Below are positions 1-5,656 of a stretch of 8,320 nt of DNA, piece after piece (the first letter of the stretch is position 1; each line of letters opens with the position of its first letter). The notes beneath the pieces were generated by a model. That model was not told where the DNA came from. It saw only the letters and a program-made list of their open reading frames with translations, and did no database searches. This stretch comes from Candidatus Omnitrophota bacterium (lineage in GTDB: Bacteria; Omnitrophota; Gorgyraeia; Zapsychrales; JANLHA01), in assembly GCA_023247815.1 (NCBI GenBank), contig JAHFFS010000054.1:1-8320 (forward strand), read 5' to 3'. The translations under genes and the position numbers were made by a program.

Positions 1-1394
1 AAGAATTTCGCGACAAGGGAGAATTGAGCCTTAATCAGGAAATTGATGTTTTGATTGAGAGCATGGAGGATGATGAAGGCCGTTTGATCCTTTCTCATGC
101 CAAGGCAGAGAAGCTCAAAGGCTGGCAAAAGATGATGGTGGATGTGGATGAAGGCGAGGTCGTTGAGGGGCGCGTGCTCAAGCAGGTCAAGGGTGGTTAT
201 ATGGTGGATGTGCACGGTGTTGAAGGGTTCTTGCCCATGTCGCTTTCCGCTTTTAAGGGTTTCCAATCTGATGAAATCACTTCCCGCAAGTATAAATTTC
301 AAGTCGCTAAAATCAACAAGCAGCGACGCAACTTGATCCTTTCCCGACGAGATATATTCCAAAAAGAGCGTGATGAAGTCCGTGAGAAGCTTTGGGCCGA
401 GTTGAAGAAGGGGCAGACCCGCAAGGGGACCATCAAAGGGATCACCGATTTTGGGGCCTTCATTGATTTGGGCGGGGTGGATGGATTGCTGCATATCACC
501 GATATGAGCTGGTCACGGATCAGCCATCCGTCGGAGATTGTTGCTTTAGGTGATAAGATCAATGTGATGATTCTTGATTTTGATAAAGAGGGTTCAAAAG
601 TCTCTTTGGGGTTGAAGCAGATCATGGCAAATCCTTGGGAAGATATTTATGGAAAATATCCCGCAGGTGCTAAAGTCAAAGGGAAAATTGTCAACATCAT
701 GCCTTATGGTGTTTTTGTTGAGATTGAAAAAGGCATTGAAGGCTTACTTCATTCATCGGAAATTTCCTGGCAAAAGAAGTTGGTCAATCCGCAGGAACTT
801 TTTCATCTTGGAGATGTTATTGAAGTTCAGATCATCAATGTTGATAAGGATTCCAAGCGAATTTCGTTAAGCATGAAGCAGTTGGAAGGTAACCCTTGGC
901 TCGAGGCTGGTCGGAAATTTTTGGTCGGTTCTAAGGTTAAGGGAACGGTTAGGGGATTTACGGATTACGGTGCCTTTGTTGAATTGGATGCTGGTCTGGA
1001 AGGAATGATCCATGTGTCTGATATGTCTTGGACGAAAAAGATCAATCATCCTCACGATGTCGTTGAAAAGGGGCAGGTGTTGGAAGTTGAGATCTTGGCG
1101 GTTGATGCGGATAACCGTAAGATTGCTTTGGGACTAAAGCAATTGAAGGACAACCCTTGGCCCAAAATTGCCGAGAAATTTCCTGTCGGTAACGTGGTCA
1201 ATGCCGAGGTGGTTCTCAATTCCAATTTTGGCGTGTTCGTGAAATTGCCGGATGAGGTGGAAGCCCTGGTCTATTCTTCGGAGATCGATAAAGAGCAGGC
1301 CGCCGCTCTTAAAGCTGGCGACCAGTTGAAGGTCAAAATTTTAAAAGTTGATACCGAGCAGATGAAGATTGGTGTCACAACCCGAATCGAGTAA
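1..1394 (+). CDS. rpsA: 30S ribosomal protein S1, 5' partial
   Basis: S1 binds mRNA and helps load it onto the 30S subunit. The reading frame is open to the left edge (first full codon at base 3, reading EFRDKGE before a TTG at 24), so the true start lies upstream and the TTG is internal. About 463 residues are visible. The tail of S1 domain 1 ends at the KAEKLKGW motif. Five further S1 (OB-fold) repeats follow, encoded at about 150-350, 405-617, 657-878, 918-1139 and 1179-1391. Repeats 3 to 5 carry the typical G-[AV]-F-[IV]-[DE]-[IL] strand, the 'GLLH'-like loop and the linker word NPW at each end. Six repeats match the proteobacterial-type long S1 (about 550-580 residues), so roughly the first 50-100 residues are missing. 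Domain 6 is the most divergent, as usual. The family call is secure; the gene ends at TAA, 89 nt before tyrS. Confidence 0.97.
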   Translation, partial: EFRDKGELSLNQEIDVLIESMEDDEGRLILSHAKAEKLKGWQKMMVDVDEGEVVEGRVLKQVKGGYMVDVHGVEGFLPMSLSAFKGFQSDEITSRKYKFQVAKINKQRRNLILSRRDIFQKERDEVREKLWAELKKGQTRKGTIKGITDFGAFIDLGGVDGLLHITDMSWSRISHPSEIVALGDKINVMILDFDKEGSKVSLGLKQIMANPWEDIYGKYPAGAKVKGKIVNIMPYGVFVEIEKGIEGLLHSSEISWQKKLVNPQELFHLGDVIEVQIINVDKDSKRISLSMKQLEGNPWLEAGRKFLVGSKVKGTVRGFTDYGAFVELDAGLEGMIHVSDMSWTKKINHPHDVVEKGQVLEVEILAVDADNRKIALGLKQLKDNPWPKIAEKFPVGNVVNAEVVLNSNFGVFVKLPDEVEALVYSSEIDKEQAAALKAGDQLKVKILKVDTEQMKIGVTTRIE

Positions 1395-1483
1395 ATAATT
1401 TTCACCGCAGTCATTTCAACGATCACCTGCAATTGAGTTTTAAAACCAAACATCCCCGCTAGTTTCCATGCGCGGTTTAGAAA

Positions 1484-2635
1484 ATGACGGTCAACGATAC
1501 CATTCAGAAGCTAAGCCGCGGCACGTCGGAAATCATCAATGAAGAATTGCTGTTGAAGAAGCTCAAGACCGGTCGCGCCTTAAAGATCAAGGCGGGGTTT
1601 GATCCCACGGCGCCTGATCTTCATCTCGGTCATGTTGTCCTTTTACGAAAACTGCGGCAGTTTCAGGATTTGGGGCATGAGGTTATTTTTCTGATCGGTG
1701 ATTTTACCGCTCAGGTGGGGGACCCTTCCGGCCGCGATCAGTTGCGGCCCAAAATGGCAAGAAAAGAAATCCTTAAGAACGCCAAGACCTACAAGACGCA
1801 GGTCTTTAAAATCCTTGATCGAAATAAGACGACAGTCGCTTTCAACAGCGAATGGTTAGGCAATCTCAGCGCTCAGGAAATCATGGAACTCTCCAGCTTT
1901 TCAACCGTCGCGCAAATGCTCGCCCGCGCTGATTTTAAGTTGCGCTATGAGCAGGGAAAAGAGATCAGCATTCTGGAATTTCTCTATCCGCTGCTCCAAG
2001 GATACGACTCTGTGCATTTGAAGGCCGACGTGGAATTGGGAGGGACTGATCAAAAATTCAATTTGCTCATGGGACGTCAACTTCAAGAAGCCTTTGGTCA
2101 GGAACCTCAGGTGGTTATGATGACGCCGCTGCTCGAGGGAACGGACGGCTCGAAAAAAATGAGCAAGTCTTTTGGGAATTATATCGGGATCCAGGAGCCG
2201 CCAGATGAGATTTTTGGGAAGGTGATGTCCATCAGCGATGATTTGATGCATCGTTACTATGAAATTTTGACGGAAGAAGATTTGAGTGCTGTTAAGGAAC
2301 TTCACCCTAAAGAAGCCAAGCTTAGGTTGGCAGAGAATATTGTCGGTCAATTTTATCCAACGAAAAAAGCCGCCCAAGCCAGGCAGGAATTTGAAAAGGT
2401 TTTCAGCCGGGGGCAGCTTCCGGCGGAGATGTTGGAATATCATTTGCGAGATGACGCCAAAGGGCTGTTGGAGATTTTGGTAGAAACGCAAATGGCTGGT
2501 TCGAAAAAGGAAGCGCGGCGGCTGCTTGAGCAGGGCGCTGTGAGTCTGGACGGGCAGCGGATCGCTGATGAGCACGGGGTCCTGAAAAAGGGCGTTTTGA
2601 AGGTCGGTAAGCGGCGATTTTTGAGAATTTTGTAA
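1484..2635 (+). CDS. tyrS: Tyrosyl-tRNA synthetase (TyrZ-like)
   Basis: Cytoplasmic class I aminoacyl-tRNA synthetase that charges tRNA-Tyr with tyrosine using ATP. The 383-residue protein has the usual family layout. The Rossmann catalytic domain carries the HIGH-type motif HLGH (residues 47-50, within GFDPTAPDLHLGH). LGGTDQ at 185-190 belongs to the tyrosine pocket region. The KMSKS loop is intact at 225-229. An alpha-helical anticodon-binding part follows, and a C-terminal S4-like RNA-binding domain spans about 330-383. The length and the ELGGTDQKFNLLMGR wording fit the TyrZ branch rather than the longer TyrS branch. ATG 1484 is the first possible in-frame start because a TAG lies in frame at 1478-1480. 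No convincing Shine-Dalgarno sequence precedes it. It follows rpsA by 89 nt without an obvious terminator, so read-through is possible. The gene looks intact. Confidence 0.97.
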   Translation: MTVNDTIQKLSRGTSEIINEELLLKKLKTGRALKIKAGFDPTAPDLHLGHVVLLRKLRQFQDLGHEVIFLIGDFTAQVGDPSGRDQLRPKMARKEILKNAKTYKTQVFKILDRNKTTVAFNSEWLGNLSAQEIMELSSFSTVAQMLARADFKLRYEQGKEISILEFLYPLLQGYDSVHLKADVELGGTDQKFNLLMGRQLQEAFGQEPQVVMMTPLLEGTDGSKKMSKSFGNYIGIQEPPDEIFGKVMSISDDLMHRYYEILTEEDLSAVKELHPKEAKLRLAENIVGQFYPTKKAAQARQEFEKVFSRGQLPAEMLEYHLRDDAKGLLEILVETQMAGSKKEARRLLEQGAVSLDGQRIADEHGVLKKGVLKVGKRRFLRIL

Positions 2636-2683
2636 TTTTGGCTGGGACTTAAGTCTAATATTTTGAAGCAGATAGTTCGCGTA

Positions 2684-2728
2684 GAAAAGTAAAAAAAACT
2701 TGACAATTTTTTTTCTCGCGCCTATACT
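2684..2728 (+). promoter_or_regulatory. Sigma70-type promoter with A-tracts upstream
   Basis: The -35 box TTGACA is at 2700-2705 and the -10 box TATACT at 2723-2728, separated by exactly 17 nt. This is a perfect -35 and a five-of-six -10 match. A-tracts at 2684-2687 and 2691-2698 sit directly upstream, as in UP elements that contact the RNA polymerase alpha subunit. The bases just after the -10 box (ACGGGTT) are rather GC-rich, a property of stable-RNA promoters controlled by ppGpp in E. coli; whether that applies here is inference. The likely start is a purine near 2737. It should drive tRNA-Thr, rpmG, tRNA-Trp and the genes beyond. Confidence 0.85.
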
Positions 2729-2736
2729 ACGGGTTC

Positions 2737-2880
2737 ATATTTCATTCCTAACCTTTGTTGTTAATCATTTTTTAAGGTCGAGGTTTTGAAATTTCAATTT
2801 CCTCGTCGATGATTTTCGTTTGAAAGATGTATCGATCATCACGGGGAGAAAGCAAAGTTTGAACTTTGCAAGGGTAAATT
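2737..2880 (+). promoter_or_regulatory. Structured leader upstream of tRNA-Thr, function unknown
   Basis: This stretch of about 144 nt between the predicted transcription start and tRNA-Thr has no credible gene. Three successive potential hairpins are visible. The first pairs CGAGG (2779-2783) with CCTCG (2801-2805) around the palindrome TTGAAATTTCAA (2786-2797). The second pairs GATGAT (2808-2813) with ATCATC (2835-2840), with a small inner TTTC/GAAA stem. The third pairs GCAAAG (2852-2857) with CTTTGC (2864-2869). None has a terminator-like U-run. No T-box consensus or other riboswitch core was recognised. It could be a processing leader for the tRNA precursor or a regulatory leader; the folds were judged by eye. 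Confidence 0.4.
2852..2869 (+). other. Perfect 6-bp hairpin just before tRNA-Thr
   Basis: GCAAAG and CTTTGC pair perfectly around the six-base loop TTTGAA, and the stem could extend to 8 bp at the cost of the loop. It ends 11 nt before the first base of tRNA-Thr. The position suggests a role in maturation of the tRNA 5' side or in the leader fold. It lacks a U-tract, so it is not an intrinsic terminator. Confidence 0.45.
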
Positions 2881-2953
<73 letters not shown>

Positions 2954-2973
2954 TGATCAAATGGGTAATTCAT

Positions 2974-3126
2974 ATGCGTGAAATCATTCAGTTGCAGTGT
3001 ACAGAATCAAAGCAAATCAATTATTCAACAACCAAAGATAAGAAGAAGCATCCTGAGCGTTTGGAGCTGAAGAAGTATTGCCCTCGGCTGCGTAAGCACA
3101 CCTTGCATCGTGAGGTCAAGAAATAA
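2974..3126 (+). CDS. rpmG: 50S ribosomal protein L33, degenerate zinc ribbon
   Basis: This 50-codon gene begins at an ATG and reads MREIIQLQCTESKQINYSTT at its start. It then has KKHPERLELKKYCPRLRKHT, which closely matches L33 of the large subunit (usually 49-55 residues). Zinc-binding L33 has two cysteine pairs, CxxC near the N-terminus and CPxC near the C-terminus. Here only the first cysteine of each pair remains, Cys9 in CTES and Cys36 in CPRL. Ser12 and Leu39 replace the partners. Tetrahedral zinc binding is therefore unlikely, placing the protein between the C+ and C- forms. The Shine-Dalgarno signal is weak. The gene sits between two tRNAs, 20 nt after tRNA-Thr and 40 nt before tRNA-Trp, and must be released from both by tRNA processing. 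Confidence 0.95.
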   Translation: MREIIQLQCTESKQINYSTTKDKKKHPERLELKKYCPRLRKHTLHREVKK

Positions 3127-3166
3127 CAGGCTCTTGATGGAGTGTCAGGATGGAAGAAGGAAATAT

Positions 3167-3240
3167 AGGCCTGTAGCTCTAATTGGTAGAGCGTCGGGCT
3201 CCAAACCCGTAGGTTGAGGGTTCGAATCCTTCCAGGCCTG
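3167..3240 (+). tRNA. tRNA-Trp (anticodon CCA)
   Basis: A complete 74-nt cloverleaf is visible. The acceptor stem AGGCCTG pairs perfectly with CAGGCCT, and the discriminator is G at 3240. The D stem is GCTC/GAGC. The anticodon loop CTCCAAA (3199-3205) holds anticodon CCA at 3201-3203 and reads UGG. The T stem GAGGG/CCTTC contains one G-T pair, with the loop TTCGAAT. The anticodon stem TCGGG/CCCGT has a T-T mismatch at its outer end (27-43). CCA is not encoded. A Trp tRNA directly before secE-nusG is a conserved arrangement in many bacteria, which supports the call. secE begins 18 nt after the tRNA end. Confidence 0.97.
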
Positions 3241-3258
3241 CGATTATAGAGAGATCAA

Positions 3259-3444
3259 ATGATTGGTAAAATTAAAAAATTTTTCGCGGAAGTGGTGGTC
3301 GAGTTGAAAAAGGTTTCCTGGTCGACAAGACAGGAACTGATCGATTCCACCTGGATTGTCATTATCAGTTCGTTCATCTTGGGGATTTTCATCGCGATTA
3401 CGGATGTTGTTCTTTCTAAAATCATGGCAACGCTGATTTATTGA
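3259..3444 (+). CDS. secE: Preprotein translocase subunit SecE
   Basis: SecE is the essential inner-membrane subunit that clamps SecY in the Sec channel. This 61-residue protein is the short single-span form found in most bacteria outside the enteric group. An amphipathic N-terminal helix (about 3-20) leads into the conserved cytoplasmic hinge ELKKVSWSTRQEL (15-27). One transmembrane segment follows at about 32-52. The hinge usually reads K-K-V-x-W-P; here Ser22 stands in place of the proline. ATG 3259 is preceded by a purine-rich AGAGAG (3248-3253), a weak ribosome-binding site. It lies between tRNA-Trp and nusG with a 2-nt gap to the latter, the classic secE-nusG pairing, and is co-transcribed with it. 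Confidence 0.95.
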   Translation: MIGKIKKFFAEVVVELKKVSWSTRQELIDSTWIVIISSFILGIFIAITDVVLSKIMATLIY

Positions 3445-3446
3445 TT

Positions 3447-3977
3447 ATGAGCATGAAGTGGTACGTCGTACATACCCAGACCGGGGCGGAAGAAAAGGCT
3501 AAGGCAGGCTTAGAAGGCCGGATGTCTTCAACCGCGCTTAAGGAATTTATCGGCGAAATCATTGTTCCTACCGAACAAGTCTCCGAAATTCAAGGGGGCA
3601 AAAAGCGCATTACCTCCCGTAAATTTTTTCCAGGATATATTTTAGTGAAGATGGAGATGACCAAAGAGAGCTGGTATATGGTGAAGAGCTCTCCTGGGAT
3701 CACGGGTTTCATCGGGCCAGGTCGTCGTCCAACACCGATTTCAGAAAAAGAAGTTGACGCGATCATTAAGCGAACCGAAGATACCGAGCTCAAACCAAGT
3801 CCAAAAGTCATCTTTGAGGTTGGAGAGGCGATTCGAATCTCAGAAGGGCCGTTCGCGAATTTCAATGGACAAGTGATGGAAGTGAACACTGACCGCGGGA
3901 AGTTGAAGGTCAGTGTTTCCATTTTTGGCCGTTCAACCTTGGTCGAAATGGAATTTTGGCAAGTGGAGAAGATCTAG
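3447..3977 (+). CDS. nusG: Transcription termination/antitermination protein NusG
   Basis: NusG binds the clamp of elongating RNA polymerase, lowers pausing and links it to Rho or to ribosomal protein S10. The 176-residue product has the standard two domains. The NGN domain (about 3-115) begins with KWYVVHTQTGAE and carries the signature KFFPGYILVKM (59-69). The C-terminal KOW domain (about 124-176) contains GPFANFNGQV (134-143). I chose ATG 3447, 2 nt after the secE stop; ATG 3453 two codons later is equally possible, and TTG 3441 is unlikely. No clear Shine-Dalgarno sequence precedes either, so translation is probably coupled to secE. No domain insertion is present between NGN and KOW. The next gene, rplK, begins after a single base. 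Confidence 0.96.
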   Translation: MSMKWYVVHTQTGAEEKAKAGLEGRMSSTALKEFIGEIIVPTEQVSEIQGGKKRITSRKFFPGYILVKMEMTKESWYMVKSSPGITGFIGPGRRPTPISEKEVDAIIKRTEDTELKPSPKVIFEVGEAIRISEGPFANFNGQVMEVNTDRGKLKVSVSIFGRSTLVEMEFWQVEKI

Positions 3978-3978
3978 T

Positions 3979-4407
3979 ATGGCTAAGGAAGTCGTTGCAC
4001 AGATCAAGTTGTATGTTCCGGCTGGACAGGCCAATCCTGCTCCTCCGGTGGGGCCGGCTTTGGGGCAGCACGGCGTCAACATCATGGGGTTTTGTAAGCA
4101 ATTCAATGAGCGAACAAAGGGAAGAGAAGGTCTGATCCTCCCGGCGGTCATTACCATCTATAAAGACAAGTCATTTGAATTCATTATCAAAAGTCCGCCA
4201 AGTGCTGTTTTGATTAAAAAGGCGGCGAATTTGGCCAAAGCCTCGGGAACGGCTGGCAAAGAAAAAATCGGCCAAATCAATATGGCCCAGGTCAAAGAAA
4301 TTGCCAAAGCCAAAATGGAAGACCTTAATACCGGTGACATCAATCAGGCCATCAAAAGTATCAAGGGCACGGCCCGCAGCATGGGCATTGAAGTCATCGA
4401 AGGATAA
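3979..4407 (+). CDS. rplK: 50S ribosomal protein L11
   Basis: L11 binds 23S rRNA at the GTPase-associated centre, contacts elongation factors and is needed for RelA activation by stalled ribosomes in well-studied bacteria. The 142-residue protein has the normal length. The N-terminal domain includes PAPPVGPALGQHGVNIM (20-36), whose prolines line the thiostrepton site. The rRNA-binding C-terminal domain starts near residue 75 and includes AKASGTAGKEKIGQI and the closing GTARSMGIEV. ATG 3979 was chosen because the protein begins MAKEVVAQIKLYVPAGQ, as in the family, and GGAG (3965-3968) lies 10 nt upstream inside nusG. The frame is open further upstream within nusG but has no family similarity there. 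The 1-nt gap to nusG and 3-nt gap to rplA indicate one message. Confidence 0.97.
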   Translation: MAKEVVAQIKLYVPAGQANPAPPVGPALGQHGVNIMGFCKQFNERTKGREGLILPAVITIYKDKSFEFIIKSPPSAVLIKKAANLAKASGTAGKEKIGQINMAQVKEIAKAKMEDLNTGDINQAIKSIKGTARSMGIEVIEG

Positions 4408-4410
4408 AAC

Positions 4411-5094
4411 ATGAGAACGACAAAAAGAAAAAAAGAATTTCAAGCCAAGTTTGATCCAACAAAAATTTATCAATTGTCAGAGGCTGTGGCGCAAATTGAA
4501 AAATTCCCCACCGTCAAATTTGATGAAACCGTTGAATTGCATTTTCAATTGAACCTTGATCTTAAGGCAACCGATCAGGTTGTCCGCGGGACCGTTGTCC
4601 TTCCCTATGGGACGGGCCGAAGTGTTAGAATCGCGGTTTTTTGTAAAGGGGAAAATGTGAAAAAGGCCGAAGACCTTGGGGCTGATCACGTCGGAGCGGA
4701 AGATTTGATTGAAAAAGTGGCGAAGGGATTTATGGATTTTGATTGCGTGATCGCGACTCCGGAAATGATGCGGGATTTGAGCAAATTGGGAAAAATTTTG
4801 GGTCCGCGCGGTTTGATGCCCAGCCCAAAGGCCGGGACCGTTTCGAATGACGTCGAGCGGGTCATCAAAGAAATTAAGGCCGGGCGCATCGAGTTTAAGG
4901 CGGACAAACAGGGCGGGGTTCACGTCGGGATAGGCAAGCGTTCGTTTGAGAAGTCAAAAATCGAAGAGAACGCAAAACATTTGATCGATGCCTTGAACAA
5001 TGCCAAACCATCGGGAGTCAAGGGGAATCTCATTAAGACTATGGCCATTTCTACGACCATGGGTCCGGGCTTAAAACTCACTGTTGCGGCATAA
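4411..5094 (+). CDS. rplA: 50S ribosomal protein L1
   Basis: L1 forms the mobile stalk at the E site and helps release deacylated tRNA; in several bacteria it also represses its own operon by binding the rplK-rplA message. The 227-residue product is close to the usual 230 or so. Recognisable parts are FDETVELHFQLNLDLK (38-53), VLPYGTGRSVRIAVFCKG, KLGKILGPRGLMPSPKAGTV and the RNA-binding GGVHVGIGKRSF. It starts with the common MRTTKRKKEF-type basic tail. A good Shine-Dalgarno sequence GAAGGA (4399-4404) is embedded in the end of rplK, 6 nt before ATG. No L1-binding mimic of 23S rRNA was identified upstream, where only 1-3 nt lie between genes. Gene intact. Confidence 0.97.
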   Translation: MRTTKRKKEFQAKFDPTKIYQLSEAVAQIEKFPTVKFDETVELHFQLNLDLKATDQVVRGTVVLPYGTGRSVRIAVFCKGENVKKAEDLGADHVGAEDLIEKVAKGFMDFDCVIATPEMMRDLSKLGKILGPRGLMPSPKAGTVSNDVERVIKEIKAGRIEFKADKQGGVHVGIGKRSFEKSKIEENAKHLIDALNNAKPSGVKGNLIKTMAISTTMGPGLKLTVAA

Positions 5095-5109
5095 ATCAAA
5101 GGTAAGCCT

Positions 5110-5655
5110 ATGGAACAACAAGTCAAAGTTGGGCAGGTTTTTCGAAATACGGTCATCAAGTCCATCAAGCAGGGATTTGATCAGAATAATTGCACATTTT
5201 TGTTAACGTTTGCTTCGCTGTCTTCCAGTCAAATGGATGACTTGAGAAAAGGCTTGCGTAAAATGGGAGCAAAGGTTTTTGTCGCTAAAAATCGGGTCGC
5301 GAAAATCGCTTTGAAGGATCTGAAGCAGGAGTCCTTCGCGCAAAAAATCAGTGGTCAGACCGCGTTTGTATGGAGTTCTGAAGACGCGGTTTCCATTTCC
5401 AAGGCCTTGATTGAATTTTCAAAGAAATGGGAAGGTTTGACGATCAAAGCCGGTCTGCTCGATGGTGCGATGTTAGAAGCAGCGGATGTCAAACGTTTGT
5501 CCGAACTGCCGGCAAAAGAAGTTTTGCAATCGCAGCTTTTAGCGGTGATCATCGCTCCGGTGACCCGTTTTGCTGGATTGTTGAACGCAAAAACGAGAGA
5601 CTTATTGTCGATCATGAAACAATTAAGTGAAAAAAAAGAAGAAGGGAGTAAATGA
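5110..5655 (+). CDS. rplJ: 50S ribosomal protein L10
   Basis: L10 (P0-like) anchors the L7/L12 dimers to the ribosomal stalk base. At 181 residues it is slightly longer than E. coli L10 (165). The N-terminal rRNA-binding domain includes VAKNRVAKIAL (58-68), and LSELPAKEVLQSQLL (130-144) is a family signature. The C-terminal helix that docks L7/L12 dimers runs from about residue 150 to the charged tail EKKEEGSK. The start ATG has AAAGG (5098-5102) 7 nt upstream. Only 15 nt separate it from rplA, so there is no independent L10 leader of the E. coli type. rplL begins 1 nt after its TGA, consistent with translational coupling and the need for excess L7/L12. Confidence 0.96.
   Translation: MEQQVKVGQVFRNTVIKSIKQGFDQNNCTFLLTFASLSSSQMDDLRKGLRKMGAKVFVAKNRVAKIALKDLKQESFAQKISGQTAFVWSSEDAVSISKALIEFSKKWEGLTIKAGLLDGAMLEAADVKRLSELPAKEVLQSQLLAVIIAPVTRFAGLLNAKTRDLLSIMKQLSEKKEEGSK
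5641..5648 (+). promoter_or_regulatory. Strong ribosome-binding site for rplL
   Basis: GAAGGGAG lies inside the last codons of rplJ and ends 8 nt before ATG 5657. It is the site that decides the rplL start and supports the extended N-terminus of that protein. A strong site here would suit the need for several L7/L12 copies per L10. Confidence 0.75.
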
Positions 5656-5656
5656 G

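Noticed and set aside
1901..2575. A 224-codon open frame on the minus strand inside tyrS
   Set aside because: It lies wholly antisense to a clear TyrRS gene, resembles no family I know, and is an expected by-product of the codon usage of the + strand gene.
2646..2655. Palindrome GACTTAAGTC after tyrS as an intrinsic terminator
   Set aside because: The palindrome could form only a very short stem and no U-run follows directly.
2827..2862. An 11-codon leader peptide (MYRSSRGESKV) before tRNA-Thr
   Set aside because: It has no threonine or tryptophan codon run, no convincing ribosome-binding site and overlaps a hairpin; likely chance.
2737..2880. T-box or other amino-acid riboswitch in the leader
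   Set aside because: The T-box core (AGGGTGGnACCGCG-like) and an antiterminator/terminator pair are absent.
3913..3978. An upstream in-frame start for rplK within nusG
   Set aside because: The added 22 residues overlap nusG and have no similarity to L11; MAKEVVAQIKLYVPAGQ at 3979 is the family N-terminus.
5627..5656. An upstream in-frame start for rplL within rplJ (MKKKKKGVNE...)
   Set aside because: It is read from the end of rplJ in another frame; the strong ribosome-binding site at 5641-5648 points to ATG 5657.
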